Shown: positions 21,469 through 33,770, counted from the stretch's first letter. The stretch: 64,000 bases of DNA from Phialophora verrucosa (GCA_002099365.1 MSED01000009.1:2348348-2412347); one strand, 5' to 3'. Notes: a model not told the origin generated them from the letters alone. Program-made: numbers and translations.

Positions 21469-22698
21469 ATGGACCAAGCAGCGGTTATCATTCCGCCAAT
21501 ATTGCTCGCAGTCGCCCTCATCTGTCTCCAACAAGCACGGAGCACGCGTAGCTCCCTCGAGGGCTACAGACAGGTGACTTTGAGTGGGCCCAGCAACATG
21601 AGTGATGAGATCGACCAGAAGTATGCAAAGCCACCTGATACGCGGAAGAGCCCTGAGGGTTCGAAATGGAAGGTCAAAGCCCTATACATGCATCCCATTA
21701 AATCCTGCGCTGGTGTTGAGCTTGATGTTGCTGAAGTTGATGCCGCTGGACTTACATGGGATCGCAAATTTGCCTTCGCAGAACTGCTCACGCCTCAGGC
21801 TCGGCCTAATGCCACAGACGAGGAGAAGATGCCAAGATGGACGTTCAGGACTCTGAGACAATCTGGATGGGAGAGACTGGCTCTCGTCAAGCCGGAGATT
21901 TGGCTCCCTGACCAACCCACGAAAAGGTCAAGCATCGATGAAGGCTGGATGGTGGTGAGGTACCCACATATCCCTGTGGGACCGCTCGCTTCTCTGTCCC
22001 GCCTCCTCATTTGGCTTGGGTTTTTGTCCGGGGAGAGGTCTTTTCGGGCACCGCTGACACCTCCCCCGAACCATAACTACCCCTCTGAAGATGTCAAAGT
22101 CTGGAAAGACTTACCGAATTGGTTGAACTACGGCGTCCACCTGCCCAAGGACTTTGGGCCTTTTATTGGAGTTTCTAACCCTGTCACTCTTTTCCGAGTT
22201 GATCCCAATAGCTACCGCAAAGTGTATCGTTGTGCGCCCAGGAAAGAACAGATTGGCTATCAATCAGTGGTCGGATTCGCTGATGCCTATCCAGTGCACC
22301 TCTTGAACATCGCATCCGTGCGCGATATTGCTGGGAGGGTTCAGAAGGATATCTCGCGGCTTAGTGCGAGGAGATTTCGGTCCAATGTCCTTGTGGATGG
22401 GCCAGGCGCATATAATGAAGACGACTGGAGAAAAATCAGAATTGGAAATCACATTTTCTACTGTGCTTGCCGTACGATACGCTGCAGGTTACCCAACGTC
22501 GACCCAGATACAGCGGAGAGACATCCGGCCGAGCCAGACAAAACACTCAAGTCATTTCGGTGCATTGATGAAGGGGATCCCTTGAATGCATGTCTGGGAC
22601 TGCAACTGGTGCCCGCCGATTCAGGCCCTTTTCGACTTCATGCTGGGGACGAGGTGGAAGTTTTGGAGAGGGGTTACCACAAGTATATCAAACAGTGA
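21469..22698 (+). CDS. MOSC-domain protein (mARC / Moco sulfurase C-terminal type)
   Basis: 409 aa from the ATG at 21469, which has a CACCATGG context and begins just before a membrane-anchor segment (AAVIIPPILLAVALICLQQ); the open frame upstream starts on a weaker codon context. A MOSC N-terminal beta-barrel follows (YMHPIKSCAGVELDVAEVDA, GLTWDRKFAF), then the MOSC domain (HLLNIASVRDI, RRFRSNVLVDG). The Cys expected to bind molybdenum cofactor is in RCRLPNVDP (about residue 344). The layout, with an N-terminal anchor plus MOSC_N and MOSC, is that of mitochondrial amidoxime-reducing-component-like enzymes, which reduce N-hydroxylated compounds with cytochrome b5 partners. Fungal members are less studied, so substrate is unknown. 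Single exon. Confidence 0.85.
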   Translation: MDQAAVIIPPILLAVALICLQQARSTRSSLEGYRQVTLSGPSNMSDEIDQKYAKPPDTRKSPEGSKWKVKALYMHPIKSCAGVELDVAEVDAAGLTWDRKFAFAELLTPQARPNATDEEKMPRWTFRTLRQSGWERLALVKPEIWLPDQPTKRSSIDEGWMVVRYPHIPVGPLASLSRLLIWLGFLSGERSFRAPLTPPPNHNYPSEDVKVWKDLPNWLNYGVHLPKDFGPFIGVSNPVTLFRVDPNSYRKVYRCAPRKEQIGYQSVVGFADAYPVHLLNIASVRDIAGRVQKDISRLSARRFRSNVLVDGPGAYNEDDWRKIRIGNHIFYCACRTIRCRLPNVDPDTAERHPAEPDKTLKSFRCIDEGDPLNACLGLQLVPADSGPFRLHAGDEVEVLERGYHKYIKQ

Positions 22699-23518
22699 GA
22701 GCTCCCCAATGCGAGCGGGTGGATGGCATTCGGTGGCCATCTCGTGGCGGGCACACCGTTGATTGCCACATGAGCAGTCTGCGTTGTCGTCATCGCATGC
22801 GGTTTACTGCAGTCCACAATTAACGACACCGGATTCGGTACATTCCCCGTATCACTGCAGCTATCGGCATCTCCATGGTAGGCCACCCACCCTTCGGCAA
22901 ATTATCCTCGGCAGATCGAGGCTAGCGCAAGCTGGAAGACAGGTCGGTGCTTCATATCCGCCATTGTTCATAACCTTACCATTCCATCTAGGTGCACAGA
23001 TTTGAAGCTCATCAAGATCTGAGGCATTGTATCTGCGTCGAGTGGAGGAGATCGCCGAACGCAGTGTTGAAGCTTTTGACTTGTGCCAATACGAACAAAC
23101 TTGCTTATCGGTCTGGTCTCGGCGTACAACAGCATATCAACTTGGCAGAAGCATCCAACCCGAGGTTTTGCGTAACAAGAAGCGACCGCCAATCACAGCC
23201 CGTACCTTACCTCTAGATGAGGCTGCAGACAGATACACCTTTCCAAACCCAAGGAAGCTCTTTTCCTTATACGATCACTTGGCTATTCAAGCGAGTAACA
23301 AAAATGCATGATTGGCTCAGCGCAAGCGTCCTGAGGATCGGGGACGCCCATCACAGACCTCGCTAGATGCCATCATCTCGGGTTTCGTTCCTCCCCAGCG
23401 CTATATGATCTCGTTATAGCTACTTCTGAAGCCACAGTTCTCTCAGTAACAACAGGCTCCTCAAGCATCCAGGCATTCTCTCGATCACTGCTCAGTTATA
23501 CCGATCACTGTATCTACC
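22699..23518. other. Intergenic, upstream of the purine permease gene
   Basis: No confident gene. A plus-strand frame at 23027-23311 (94 codons, ending ASNKNA) lacks a domain or splice context. The last part is the permease promoter. Confidence 0.45.
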
Positions 23519-25594
23519 ATGGAGCCAGACCGTATCGGCCCCAATATGACGCCCAAACGGCCCTTTAAGGACCGAATGGCTGATATTCCCCGACGCATCG
23601 TCAAAACGTTCACTACCAGGGAAGGTCTCATCGGAGATTACGATTATGCATTCCTCTTCACTCCCAGGCTCCCGTTCATGAAGAAATCTCAGCAGATCGC
23701 GCCTTTCTTCGGCCTCAACGACAAGATGCCAATTTTCCTTGCTCTGCTCCTCGGCTTTCAGCACGCCCTATCAATGCTGGCTGGCCTAATCACACCACCT
23801 ATCATTCTATCAGGATCAGGTGGTGCGGCTTTGGAGCCACAGACTGCTCAGTATTTGGTCTCTACCAGCCTTATAGTCTGTGGACTATTGTCCGCCATCC
23901 AGATCACCCGTTTCCACATCTACAAAACACCATACTATATCGGCACCGGGCTGATCAGCGTTGTTGGCACTTCGTTTGCGACCATCCCGGTGTCGTTGGG
24001 CGGTTTGTCGCAAATGTACGACTCGGGATTCTGTCCAACTGGACCACCAGCGACGCCTGGCGGCGATCCAGTGCGTCTACCGTGTCCGGCGGGATACGGT
24101 GCAATTCTCGGCACTGCCTGCATCTGCTCTTTGCTGGAAATCTGCTTGTCATTCGCACCCCCGAAGGTGTTGAAACGGGTGTTCCCACCCCTGGTAACAG
24201 GACCAACTGTGGTACTCATTGGGGTCAACCTCATTGGGACGGGGTTCGAAAACTGGGCTGGTGGCTCTGGAGCTTGCCGATCTCGCCCTGAAGAGGGACT
24301 CTTCCAGAACTGTCCTAACAACAATGCACCGCATCCGCTACCCTGGGGTTCCGCCGAATTTATTGGACTGGGATTCAGTGTTTTCGTAACAATCATCCTA
24401 TGTGAACGTTTCGGGAGTCCTATCATGTGAGTCGATACAGCCCCAACCTGATATTGCTATAGTATTTCATTGGCGAAGATGAGCTGACAGATGTCTCAAA
24501 CGCAGGAAATCGTGTGCTGTTGTCGTCGGGCTACTGATAGGTTGCATTATTGCGGCGGCGACCAACTACTTTGACGATTCCGGCATCACGAGTGCCAAGC
24601 CGGCCTCTTTTATCTGGGTCGAGACCTTTCCGCTCTCATTATACGGGTAAGGAGACTGCAGACCGTGCGTCGTATGTTCACTAATGTCGCTAGCCCAATG
24701 GTCCTTCCGTTCATGGCGGTATTCCTGGTCCTGATGATGGAGGCGATAGGAGATATTACGGCGAGTTGTGATGTCTCTAGACTGGAAGTCGAAGGACCCA
24801 TCTTCGAGTCGCGTATACAAGGTGGTGTGCTGGCCGACGGTCTCAACGGCATGTTGGCATGCCTCGGTACGATCACTCCTGTCTCGACCTTCGCTCAGAA
24901 CAACGGTGTCATCGCTCTCACTCGTTGTGCCAACCGGAAAGCTGGGTATTGCTGTTGCTTCTTTCTGATTGTAATGGGAGTCTTTTCCAAGTTCGCAGCA
25001 GCATTGGTTGCAATCCCCTCCGCGGTGCTGGGCGGCATGACGACCTTTTTGTTCTCAGCGGTCGCTATATCGGGTATTCGCATCATTTCAACAGTGCCTT
25101 TCACGCGGCGCAATCGCTTCATACTGACGGCGGCAATGTCGGTCGGGTTTGGTGCCACGCTGGTTCCGTAAGTTCATCAACTCACAAGAAGCGGACCTTT
25201 GTTGTCGGGCTGTTACCTTTCGCTCGCTATCAGAACAGCGCTAACAGATTACAACAGGGACTGGTTCGAGCACGTCTTTACGTATGAAGGCGGTAACTCT
25301 GCACTCAGGGGTCTGATGAGTGCGATCGAACTTGTCATGGAAACCGGGTTTGCCGTGACGGCGTTCCTTTCCCTCATAATGAATCTCCTTCTCCCAGAGG
25401 AGATTGAGGATGAAGCAGTGGATACAACTGCAAACACCGCTGATGCGGAAGATGATGAAAGCAACTGGGAACATATCAGGCGGCCTTCTCAGATGAAAGG
25501 TATGCGTCAGAGTCAAGACGCGGCCACTCGTACCAGCACGGACGTCGAAGCGCAGGGAGGACCGGGCAAGCATGATATCATCAAGCATGAGTAG
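23519..25594 (+). CDS. Uric acid/xanthine permease (NAT/NCS2, UapA-UapC type)
   Basis: Four exons: 23519-24426, 24506-24646, 24694-25167, 25258-25594; 1,860 nt, 619 aa, all junctions in phase with good branch sites (for example TCACTAATG, GCTAACAG). The protein is a multi-spanning plasma-membrane transporter. N-terminal TM1 region reads FLALLLGFQHALSMLAGL; a luminal/extracellular loop carries DSGFCPTG. The substrate-defining NAT motif is present, FAQNNGVIALTRCANR, followed by KAGYCCCFF, as in Aspergillus UapA/UapC; the preceding TM8 holds EAIGDITA with the key acidic residue. The C-terminal tail is acidic and cytosolic, consistent with endocytic regulation. NAT members of this clade take up uric acid and xanthine with H+. 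UapA versus UapC cannot be separated here. Confidence 0.93.
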
Positions 25595-26110
25595 TTCTCA
25601 TTGCAAAGGTCCGTGAGGAGATCGTTGTTCGATCATGCATTCGCATATAACGGCTGGAAGAAGGGACATGCCTGATGACCCGTGACAGTCCGGCAGAGAA
25701 TGATAGCTCCGCTTGTACTGGACCGATACGAGTATCCTCCCGTATGGTGTTAAGTAGTCCATCGAGGTAAATGGGGTGGTTGCCGGCACTAATCCAATAT
25801 TACACAAATGATAGATCGCTTCCGGCGTACGACTGTATCTCCGACTCCGCTTCCTTCGCAGAGTTTCTCCCGAGTCGGAATAGCCGGTTCCCTGTTCTGG
25901 ACTACGCCGCCGGGGATTAGGACAAGTAGGCTTCATGAATCCTGATGATATCAAACGGTGAGAACAATGGCGGACCATGCACAAACGAGTCATGGCAGGC
26001 TCAAGAGCCACACAGCGTATAAAGACCTGGCCCTACACTGTGAGGACGTTTGACTGTAAACCTCTCGGAAGAAGAGGTTGACAAGCGACTGGCAGGAAGG
26101 ACTTTAAGCA
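25595..26110. other. Intergenic
   Basis: Between two plus-strand genes. A minus-strand frame (25598-26011, 137 codons) reads as low-quality sequence without a family and is not called. Confidence 0.5.
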
Positions 26111-27002
26111 ATGGCAACTCGGACGATTGCGTTGGTCACTGGTAAGCGCCATCCTTGATGTAAGTGAACCATTCCACTAATATTTTGCAGGCGGGAACAA
26201 CGGAATCGGCTATGAGACAGTCAAGGCACTTCTGCAATCCAAGAAGCCATACCACATCCTCATGGGCAGCCGGTCTATAGAGAAAGCCAGGAATGCAATC
26301 CAGAAGCTGCAGGACGAATGCCCCGAGTCGGAGAACACGGTGGAAGCCGTGCAGGTTGATCTGACAAGCGACGACTCGATCCAGGCAGCTTTCGACAGGA
26401 TCAGTGGGAGCCCTGGGCACATTGATACGCTCATCAACAATGCCGGTCAGCAGGCGCATCTGAAGGGCCGTTCTTGATACTAACTACTGACAGGAGCCAC
26501 ATTTGACTTGGAGTACGTCGCCGGCAAGGTGTCTTTGCGCGACTGCTTCATGAAGTCGTACGACGTCAATGTCGCTGGGACCAACGTCCTCACATGGATA
26601 TTTATGCCGCTATTGCTGAAGTCTTCTGATCCTCGCTTGATCTTCGTCACCGGTCTCTCCAATGTTACACAGGCCAGCAGATCGTACTTTCCTACACCGC
26701 CCCAACCGGCGGGCTGGCCCAAGAAGATCGACTTTGAGACCATAGGCTATCGGTGCAGCAAGACAGCGTTGAACATGTTGATGGTGGACTGGAACCACAA
26801 GCTGAAGGCTGACGGGGTGAAGGTGTGGGCTCTAGGACCAGGGATGCTGGAAACCGATCTGGGGAATGCGAGGTACTTGGCGAAGAAAATGGGAGCAAAG
26901 CCTGCGAGTGTTGGTGGGCAGTTCATCAGGAGCGTTGTGGAGGGGGAGCGGGATGCTGATGTCGGGAAGATTGTTGTGAAGGATGGGGTCTCAGAGTTCT
27001 GA
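26111..27002 (+). CDS. Short-chain dehydrogenase/reductase (classical SDR)
   Basis: Three exons: 26111-26141 (31 nt), 26191-26445 and 26494-27002; 264 aa, in phase throughout. Exon 1 encodes MATRTIALVTG, so the cofactor motif TGGNNGIG is split across intron 1. NNAG is split across intron 2. Catalytic residues: Ser in FVTGLSNV, then YRCSK (Tyr and Lys in the Y-x3-K pair). The family oxidises or reduces alcohols/ketones with NAD(P); the specificity residue after strand 2 (GSRSIEK) favours NADPH. Proteins this similar in layout are often called retinol or carbonyl-reductase-like in fungi, but the substrate cannot be read from sequence. The tail ends GKIVVKDGVSEF. It is cytosolic by lack of signal. 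Confidence 0.9.
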
Positions 27003-27093
27003 AGAAGAGAAACGGAACGCAGCATGCCCGATAATCGAACAGGGTATCATTGATCTAAGACTCTGACCATCAGTTGTACATCCTCTCGCGCAA

Positions 27094-27510
27094 TCAATGC
27101 TTCTCTTGCCAAGCCGCCCTGGCTGCATCCCTGCTGGCTATTTCACCCGCTCCTGTCGTCGTGGGATCGTGGCGGAGTCCGCCCGCGTTTTCTATGGCGT
27201 GTGCCTGGGCGAAGTGGCTGCCTTGTCCATGGCTCTCTTGATCACGATGGTGCCCGAAGCCGGGGTCTTCCTTTTTGTGAGGATGGAGTTGTTTGTCTTC
27301 AAATCGGTCCTCTGTGCCTTTCATCTCTGCAATCCCTCGCTCGTAGATCTCTCGGTCTCTGGCTTCCCCTTCTTTCTTGTGGAAGATACCATCAAGAGCT
27401 TCCATCGCGCCGCCGCGGATTGCCTCGCCTGCGCCGTGGATGCCGTGCAGGCCGGACTTGAAATCGTTGACGATAGATTGGGTCGCGTCGTGCGCTCTCT
27501 CTGCCGCCAT
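27094..27510 (-). CDS. Small hydrophilic, LEA/stress-like fungal protein
   Basis: 138 aa, starting MAAERAHDATQSIVNDFKSG. Residues ~15-45 form an amphipathic helix with GIHGAGEAIRGGAMEALDG, a motif I recall from small fungal proteins lacking assigned functions. The rest is strongly charged, with a His/Lys-rich centre (HPHKKEDPGFGHHRDQESHG). There is no signal peptide or membrane segment. It converges on the SDR gene, with only 91 bases between the stop codons. Single exon; the ATG lies in a reasonable context. Stress-related or protective roles are a guess. Confidence 0.65.
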   Translation of the reverse strand: MAAERAHDATQSIVNDFKSGLHGIHGAGEAIRGGAMEALDGIFHKKEGEARDREIYERGIAEMKGTEDRFEDKQLHPHKKEDPGFGHHRDQESHGQGSHFAQAHAIENAGGLRHDPTTTGAGEIASRDAARAAWQEKH

Positions 27511-28306
27511 GTTGAAAATTGCAGAGGGTCAGTGGTTTTGGTTGTATGACCTTGGGCTTCCTGTGAGGAGATGGCCTTCATCAAGCGAGCGCAGGCTCGA
27601 CGGGTGCACCATGGTCTTTTGTACTTCCACGCTCCCACCGGGTTGGGTTGAACTCGGCTGACGGAGGAAAGAGGTGAGCATGACGCAGCCAAGCAACTGA
27701 CCCGAAACAGCCAACCGCGGCTCCCTCCGGAACACTGAAGTCTCAACGCAGCCACAGTGACGGAGAACATCTCCTGGTGGATGTTGGTGAAAGCGTCAAA
27801 ATGCCAAACAAACACATTCCAGCTCTTCTTTTGGCCGCTTCACGATTAGTACTCGAGATATCCTAAGACTGCAGACCTGGACCGATGTAATCGGCGCATT
27901 CTGCTTCGTCTGCCGATGCCCGCACAACAGTTGCGGTTACTGGCCTCGTACTGAAGGACATGAATTGCAGGACCCATCTCAACAAGCTACTTCCACTCGC
28001 CGATTTGGATCATTCAACAGACCCGAATCATCCGTCATTGGTTAGGAGATTCCTTTCAGGAGGACGCGTTCAACGAGGCAATATACTCGCATCGAGAAGC
28101 GAACTATCTGTTCTCAACGTTCGTCCGGAATTCTTGAGTTTATTCTCATTCCATTTGCTGTCTACTGTCTCAGTTTCTCTCAAAAGTCCTCTCCCACGCG
28201 GGAGTGGTTCTCTCCTGGGGTATCACTCATTTCTTGTCCAATTTCGACTACCCGCACTGTCAACCTCCGTCATATCCTCCAGATCCCTCTTGTAGGGACA
28301 GCGGAC
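27511..28306. other. Intergenic
   Basis: Between the small hydrophilic protein's start and the 3' end of the first sugar transporter. A frame at 27960-28295 (plus) and the minus frame at 27321-27815 lack support. Confidence 0.5.
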
Positions 28307-30666
28307 TTAAAACCTGTTCGTGATTCTGTCCGCGATGCTGCTCCGGCGGCGGCCCCCGGCCATAGCCTCACTTTGTTTCCGAATAGTCTCCACGAATTCT
28401 CTGTCGTTGTCGACATGTCCATCAAATGACCAGAGCGATGGACAGGGTCCAATCTTGCGGCGGAAAATGGTGGTCTTGATCCACCATGGCAACACAGTGA
28501 AGCATTGGTGTTTCATGAAGGTGCGTGTGGGGATTGCAAAGATATAGTCGAGTTCCTCCTGCGAAGACGTCAGAAAAGGCATGCCTTGATTTCAAAGGAC
28601 GGAAGTTACCAAGGTTCGTTGTTTTGTCTCCGGCAGCCAAAGGAAGATCATGATTAATGCAATGATGTTCAGCCCAGCGTAGAAGCCGAAGGCGCCAACG
28701 GGCGTCATGGCCGCAAGCATTCTCGGAAAAGTGATGGAGAGCACAGCAGCCCAGAACAAGCATGTTGCCACGGCCCAAGCCATACCGACTTCACGGTGCG
28801 AGAGGGGAAATACCTCAGCGGAATAGGTGAATGGCACGGGCCCTTCTCCCGGCGAGTAAAACGCCGCGAACTGACCCTTAGTTAGCACGATTCTTCGAGA
28901 AGCATAGTTCCCACTCACGAGATATATGAAGAGAGCCACCATTCCCAGATGGGCTGTACTGGACTCGGGGATGAGGTAGCAAAGACCTGCGGCCAGCAAA
29001 GTCCACGCCATTTGCGGGAAAGTGAACAACAGAAGTGATCGACGGCCGAAGGTGTCAATGGTCCAGATGGCAGGCCAAGCGAAGACAAAGTTCACCAAGC
29101 CGAAGCCCCATGATGCCAGGAGTGATTCCGTGACAGATGCGCCCGCCTCTGAGAATACAGTGGAGCTGTAAAAGGCGATAATGTTGACTGTGGTGCCGTC
29201 AGTTCCATCCAGGACGAGAGAATCATGTCCACTTACTGCCGCACATCTGCTGTGCAATCATGACTGTGAAGGAAGCCAGGGTGGCGCGACGAACTCGCGG
29301 GATTGTGAACAATTGGATGAAACGAGTGACGTAGGTGGTCTGCCTTTCCACCAGCGCGGCTTCCATGCGGAGCTGAGCGAAAATGTAGTACAGATCGCGG
29401 GCAGCCTGGAGCTCAGTGTTTCGCAGGCGTTTGAGGGAGGCAAAGGCGTTGCGGTATTTGCCCTTCTTGATATACCAACGCGGAGATTCTGGTTCAGGTG
29501 AGAACATGCCTATCTAGAAGACGAAGCTGACGTACCTGGGCAAAAGTAGATACCGACAAGAAGAGGAACGGCCGGGATGAAGGCAGAGCCAAATTGAAGA
29601 CGCCACGAGATGGAACCAGTGTCCTTCACGGCAAGATTGGCGCAGGTACCCAAGAAGATACCGAATGCGGTCCACATTTGCCAACTCATGACAAGGCCTC
29701 CACGGACTGACGCAGGAGCATTCTCGGCGCTGAAGATTGGAACAGTCGAGCCTTTGCATCCCATGCCTATCCCGAGCAGAAGTCGAGTGACTAGAAGCTG
29801 ATCCCAAGCTGTGCGCAGGTTAGTGGGAGAAACGTATGCAGCAGGCTTGCATGACCTACTCTGTGCAACAGCGGAGCCAATGGGACTCAAGAAGCAGAAA
29901 ACAGCAGACACGAAAATTGTGCCTCGGCGACCGAAATAATTGTTCAGAGGATCAGAGCACCAACATCCACTAAAAGGCACGTCAGCATGGTGTGCATCGA
30001 AACGGCTGGTACGATGCTCACAGGAAGGCGGAAGCAATGTAGGGCCCCGCATTGACCAGACCTTGGTACCATTGGTTTCGTGCAGCGTTGGGATTAGGAC
30101 TGCCATCGGCGAGTTGGTCACTAATGGGGACTCCAAGGGCATCTGGAAACGACAAGTTGGCACCGTTGGAGCCGGTTTGATCCCAGCCCTGTACAGCAGC
30201 ACCAATCGAGCAAAGGATGATGGTGAAGTAGAGCGATTTTGGTTGCCGCCACTTGTGCAAGACCTCGTTCCTGATGGCCTCCTTTTCTGGTTCTGTGAGA
30301 CCTGGGACACTCTCAAAAGCTGGGGGGTCTTTCGCCACAAGAGCTCCTTTTACAAGCAGCTCGGTCCTGTCCGAGAAATCGTTGGCTCTGGCGAATTCTT
30401 CCACGTCCTTGATGACTTCCTCATTGGAGAGGTGAGCGAGGGGATTTTTGATCCTAGGCCTGTTAGTGATTGTGGGCGCAGCCGATGGGAATTGCGCATA
30501 CTTTGCAGTGGCACTATTCTGCAAGTCAACATATGCTGTCTCTTGCTTCTCACCAATGTGCTTCTCATCATCGCCACTACCAGTGTCAGCTGTGGATGTC
30601 GTGCTGTCTTGGGCGATATGGTACGAACTTCCTCTCCGGCGAGATTTGATGATCTTGGGAAGCCAT
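28307..30666 (-). CDS. MFS sugar transporter, 8 exons
   Basis: My model: 30666-30629, 30576-30022, 29969-29860, 29808-29536, 29488-29237, 29187-28919, 28870-28610, 28558-28307; 2,010 nt, 669 aa, all junctions in phase. The first intron begins GTTCGT (weak donor) but has a good CTGAC branch site, and it is needed because the long second-exon frame contains no usable ATG. Sugar-porter motifs: GWDQTGSNGANLSF in the first TM region, NNYFGRRGTIF between TM2 and TM3, RLLLGIGMGCKGSTVPIFSAE, PESPRW, INIIAFYSS, DTFGRRSLLL, AAFYSPGEGPVPFTYSAEVFPL and WLPETKQRTLEELD. About twelve membrane segments and long charged N- and C-tails are visible. Likely a plasma-membrane hexose or disaccharide/H+ symporter; the substrate is not readable. 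Confidence 0.9.
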
Positions 30667-32657
30667 ATTGGTATTCATTCAGCGGCAGCGGGACGTTTGT
30701 CTATCTTCGAGGTAGGAGACAACTCTCGTGGATTTGCTCCGTTTATCTAGTTAATCTCCAGCCCGCTCGCTCGGGGCGGGGAACGAGGTCCAAGGCAAAG
30801 ATCAACAAGCCTCCATGGAGATGCTAGTCTCGTCTGACTCGTGACCACACGATTGCTCTACATAAACGACGTCGGACGGGCATTATGCCCCACAATACAG
30901 GGACTATGACTCCGCTGCACTTGCTCAAACGGTGTATAGTTGGAGTATCTGACAGGGATCAGACCCGACGTTCGTGCAAGAAGCAGTCCGATGTGGATAT
31001 CAAGCTGGTCCTTGAGATATCTGACGGGCCTTGTTGGGCGAATAGCCATAACGGCCCAGGGCAACAATGGAAAATCTTAGGTCGATCGGCGGGTCCGCCT
31101 CCAGATCAGCGTTACAACGCGCTGAAGTCTGGAGTGTTGAGATGACGATCGCCCATGCAAGCTTCCTTGACTCTGATTTCCTATCAAGCCTTAGCCGGGC
31201 TTGAGCTGGCTTGACTCTCTTGGCCAGTCCGCCAATGGCAATTAAGCATTATCGCCTCCGCGGTGGAGGTCTGTCGATCTTAACCTGTGACGTCGGTCGC
31301 TAGGATTTGCTCTCGCATGTGCGGCAACATGATGCCGTCCCTCGTTCCGAAGTACTCGTCATGGTCTGGTCTTGGGTGCTATACGCGAGCCGCTCCTGGC
31401 GCGCAATGTAGCATTTGAAGAATCCTACGAGTTTAAGCACTATCATCCGCCCTCCAAACCTGGGGTGGGCTCGCGGAGAGAAAGTTTTTGACCCAAACTT
31501 CCTGGAGCCGTTAGGACGCGTCGTGGTCGGGGAAAATGCCGATCGATCGGCTTTCGTTGCTTCTGGAATGTCGGCTGTTTTGTCCTCCTTTGAAGAGACC
31601 CTTACAGCCTGATGGGTAACCAGGCGCTAACTTCCAATGTCGCGGGGAAAGGCTGTTGTCGATGATGCTTGCGAATCCCTCCAGTTGCACCAAAACTACC
31701 TACAGTCTCGTCGGACAGATGCTCCGCATGCCATCGCTTGCGCTCACCGCGGATTCTTCAAATCTCAGATCAACTGCAATAGCTCGAAAAGCCGACGCAT
31801 TGCGCCAGCCAAGCGCAAGACTACGCACTGTGACATGTGCCAGAAAGCCTACTCGTAGGGCCACTCGATGTTGGGCCAGATACGCTTGGTTCCGAGAGTG
31901 TCTCTAGAGGCATCTACTGGATGCGGACTCTGTTGTTGGTTTGAAGGAGCATAAACATCATAGATGCTCGACGACATTATCTAAAGAAGCACCAGAATTC
32001 AAGTGAGGGCATGGCCCTCTGGACAGAGTTCAGCGCAACCGAGTGATTGACAGGTTGGTGTTTGATGAAGAACTCCCTGACACAATACATAGCTCCAGTT
32101 GATATGAATTCTGCTCTGCCTTTGCAATGGCTACTGGACCCGACATGTTGTCGAATTGGGCCAGAACCTCCATGTCCGATGCCGTCATCAACGCATGACT
32201 TCTGAAAGTCTAAATCATGTGGGTGCCATTGTCGTGTCACGAGCGGCAGATATTCTATGGCCCATCCAACGAGTTCTGGTCCCCTTGAGCGGGTGCTTGG
32301 TGCCTCCGCTCAAGCCTTGTCTTCGTGAATGGTTATACAATACTTGAGGATATGCTACGCGCTAGCATTAACAAGCCGGAAAGCCATTGTCAGGTCGAAA
32401 GGCACCGGCTCCATCATCACAGTAACTTTGCTTCTTCGGAACGGGCGTTAGCATTGTCCGCGTAAGGTTTCGTTGCGAGTCTGTCTTCCAACCTATAGTT
32501 CCTCCTGTTCACCATGCCCCTCGGCCTGAGTTTCCGTACCAGAGAGAACTTGACCGCTCCAAATCATCGCTCATCAAGTCTTTATGACCTCACATTTCAT
32601 TGATCTTACGCAGGAGGTTGTCATCCTGACTATAGCGCAACTGGAACCTTTACTGCT
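30667..32657. other. Long intergenic stretch
   Basis: About 2 kb upstream of the sugar transporter. Frames at 30,858-31,145, 31,415-31,907 and 31,977-32,240 overlap in competing frames and carry no domain. This may be old, decayed DNA, as genes become sparser towards the telomere. I see no RNA gene. Confidence 0.45.
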
Positions 32658-33770
32658 TCAAAGAGACATGTCGATCACCAGCTTCCCGCCAGCTCCAGCA
32701 TGATAGTCCTCCACCAGCTCATTGAGTTTCGGAAAGGGATAAGTCCTGATCTTTGCCTTCACATCATTTTTGACGACGAATTCGAACATCTCCTCCATCG
32801 CCTTGTTTGACCCGATCAAACTTCCAATAACTCGAATGCGGCGGAAGACGAGGTCATCGGCCGAAACATGGAAACCCTCGGGTGGGAAGCTGACCAAGAC
32901 GAGGAGCCCGCCATTCCTCAATAGCCCCATCCCGTAATCCCAGGCCTTCTGACTGTCTGGAAGGATGATAACAGCATCCAAGCCCATCTCAGCCGGATTG
33001 TCTCGTCCGTCCTCCTTTCCGATTCGCCGCTTCACAGCCTCCGCGCTTTCAGACGAAGCGTCGACGATCGTAGCACCAGTCTGCAAGCTTCTGGCAAGCT
33101 CGAGCGCCTGAGGCGTCACGTCGACGCCGGTGGTCCTCAGTCCCATCTTCGTCGCGAACTGCAGTCCCAGATGACCCAGTCCTCCTCCGCATCCCATGAT
33201 CCCGACCCGCTGTTTGGGTCTAAGTTCGCATGCCCTCAAAGCGGCGTAGATGGTAAGACCGGCGCACATCAATGGAGCAGCTTCCACTGCCTTCATACTC
33301 TGTGGAATGATGGCAACCTGTCTCGAATCAACGACAGCGTACTCCCGGAATCCTCCCGCTTTGCTGCCGACTCCGAGCCCGCCTTCGGTGTTGGCACAAT
33401 AGACCGAGTAACCAGGATTGTCCGGCACCGGGCCTGATGGATTCTGGCACTCCAGACACTTGCCACATACATGATAGCCGCGACCTGGAACAGCCACTCG
33501 ATCGCCTACCTTCAGACCATGAGATCGATCCGATGTGGAAACGACGGTCCCGGCGAACTCGTGGCAACCAATATGTGGAAGCGGCGGTGGATGCATCTTC
33601 CCGGAAGCGAGCACGGCGTCCGTGTGGCAATACGATGCGGCATCCACCTTGATGAGGATATCGTTCGGGTCGTCTATGGAGGGCATTGGGAGCTCCCTAA
33701 GTCGATATGGAGATTCGTATTGCTCCAGCACGTGCGCGCGCATTGTTTTCGGGACGTCTGTGTTCGCCAT
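32658..33770 (-). CDS. Zinc-dependent alcohol dehydrogenase (MDR family)
   Basis: 370 aa from the ATG at 33770 (MANTDVPKTMRAHVLEQYES); the longer open frame upstream of it is unlikely to be coding. GroES-like N-terminal domain: catalytic zinc ligands are Cys in SYCHTD, His-Glu in IGCHEFAG and probably Cys in PLMCAGLT; the structural zinc site has its Cys residues in VCGKCLECQN and VYCAN. The Rossmann motif is GCGGGLGHLGLQFA (about residue 190), followed by the expected ~30-residue strand/acidic end DVTPQALELA. This is a classical MDR alcohol dehydrogenase, interconverting alcohols and aldehydes/ketones with NAD(P); substrate and cofactor choice are uncertain. It is intronless and next to a P450 gene transcribed divergently, 1.4 kb away. 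Confidence 0.9.
   Translation of the reverse strand: MANTDVPKTMRAHVLEQYESPYRLRELPMPSIDDPNDILIKVDAASYCHTDAVLASGKMHPPPLPHIGCHEFAGTVVSTSDRSHGLKVGDRVAVPGRGYHVCGKCLECQNPSGPVPDNPGYSVYCANTEGGLGVGSKAGGFREYAVVDSRQVAIIPQSMKAVEAAPLMCAGLTIYAALRACELRPKQRVGIMGCGGGLGHLGLQFATKMGLRTTGVDVTPQALELARSLQTGATIVDASSESAEAVKRRIGKEDGRDNPAEMGLDAVIILPDSQKAWDYGMGLLRNGGLLVLVSFPPEGFHVSADDLVFRRIRVIGSLIGSNKAMEEMFEFVVKNDVKAKIRTYPFPKLNELVEDYHAGAGGKLVIDMSL

Noticed and set aside
25598..26011. 137-codon minus-strand frame
   Set aside because: Irregular composition, no domain, no homologous pattern recognised.
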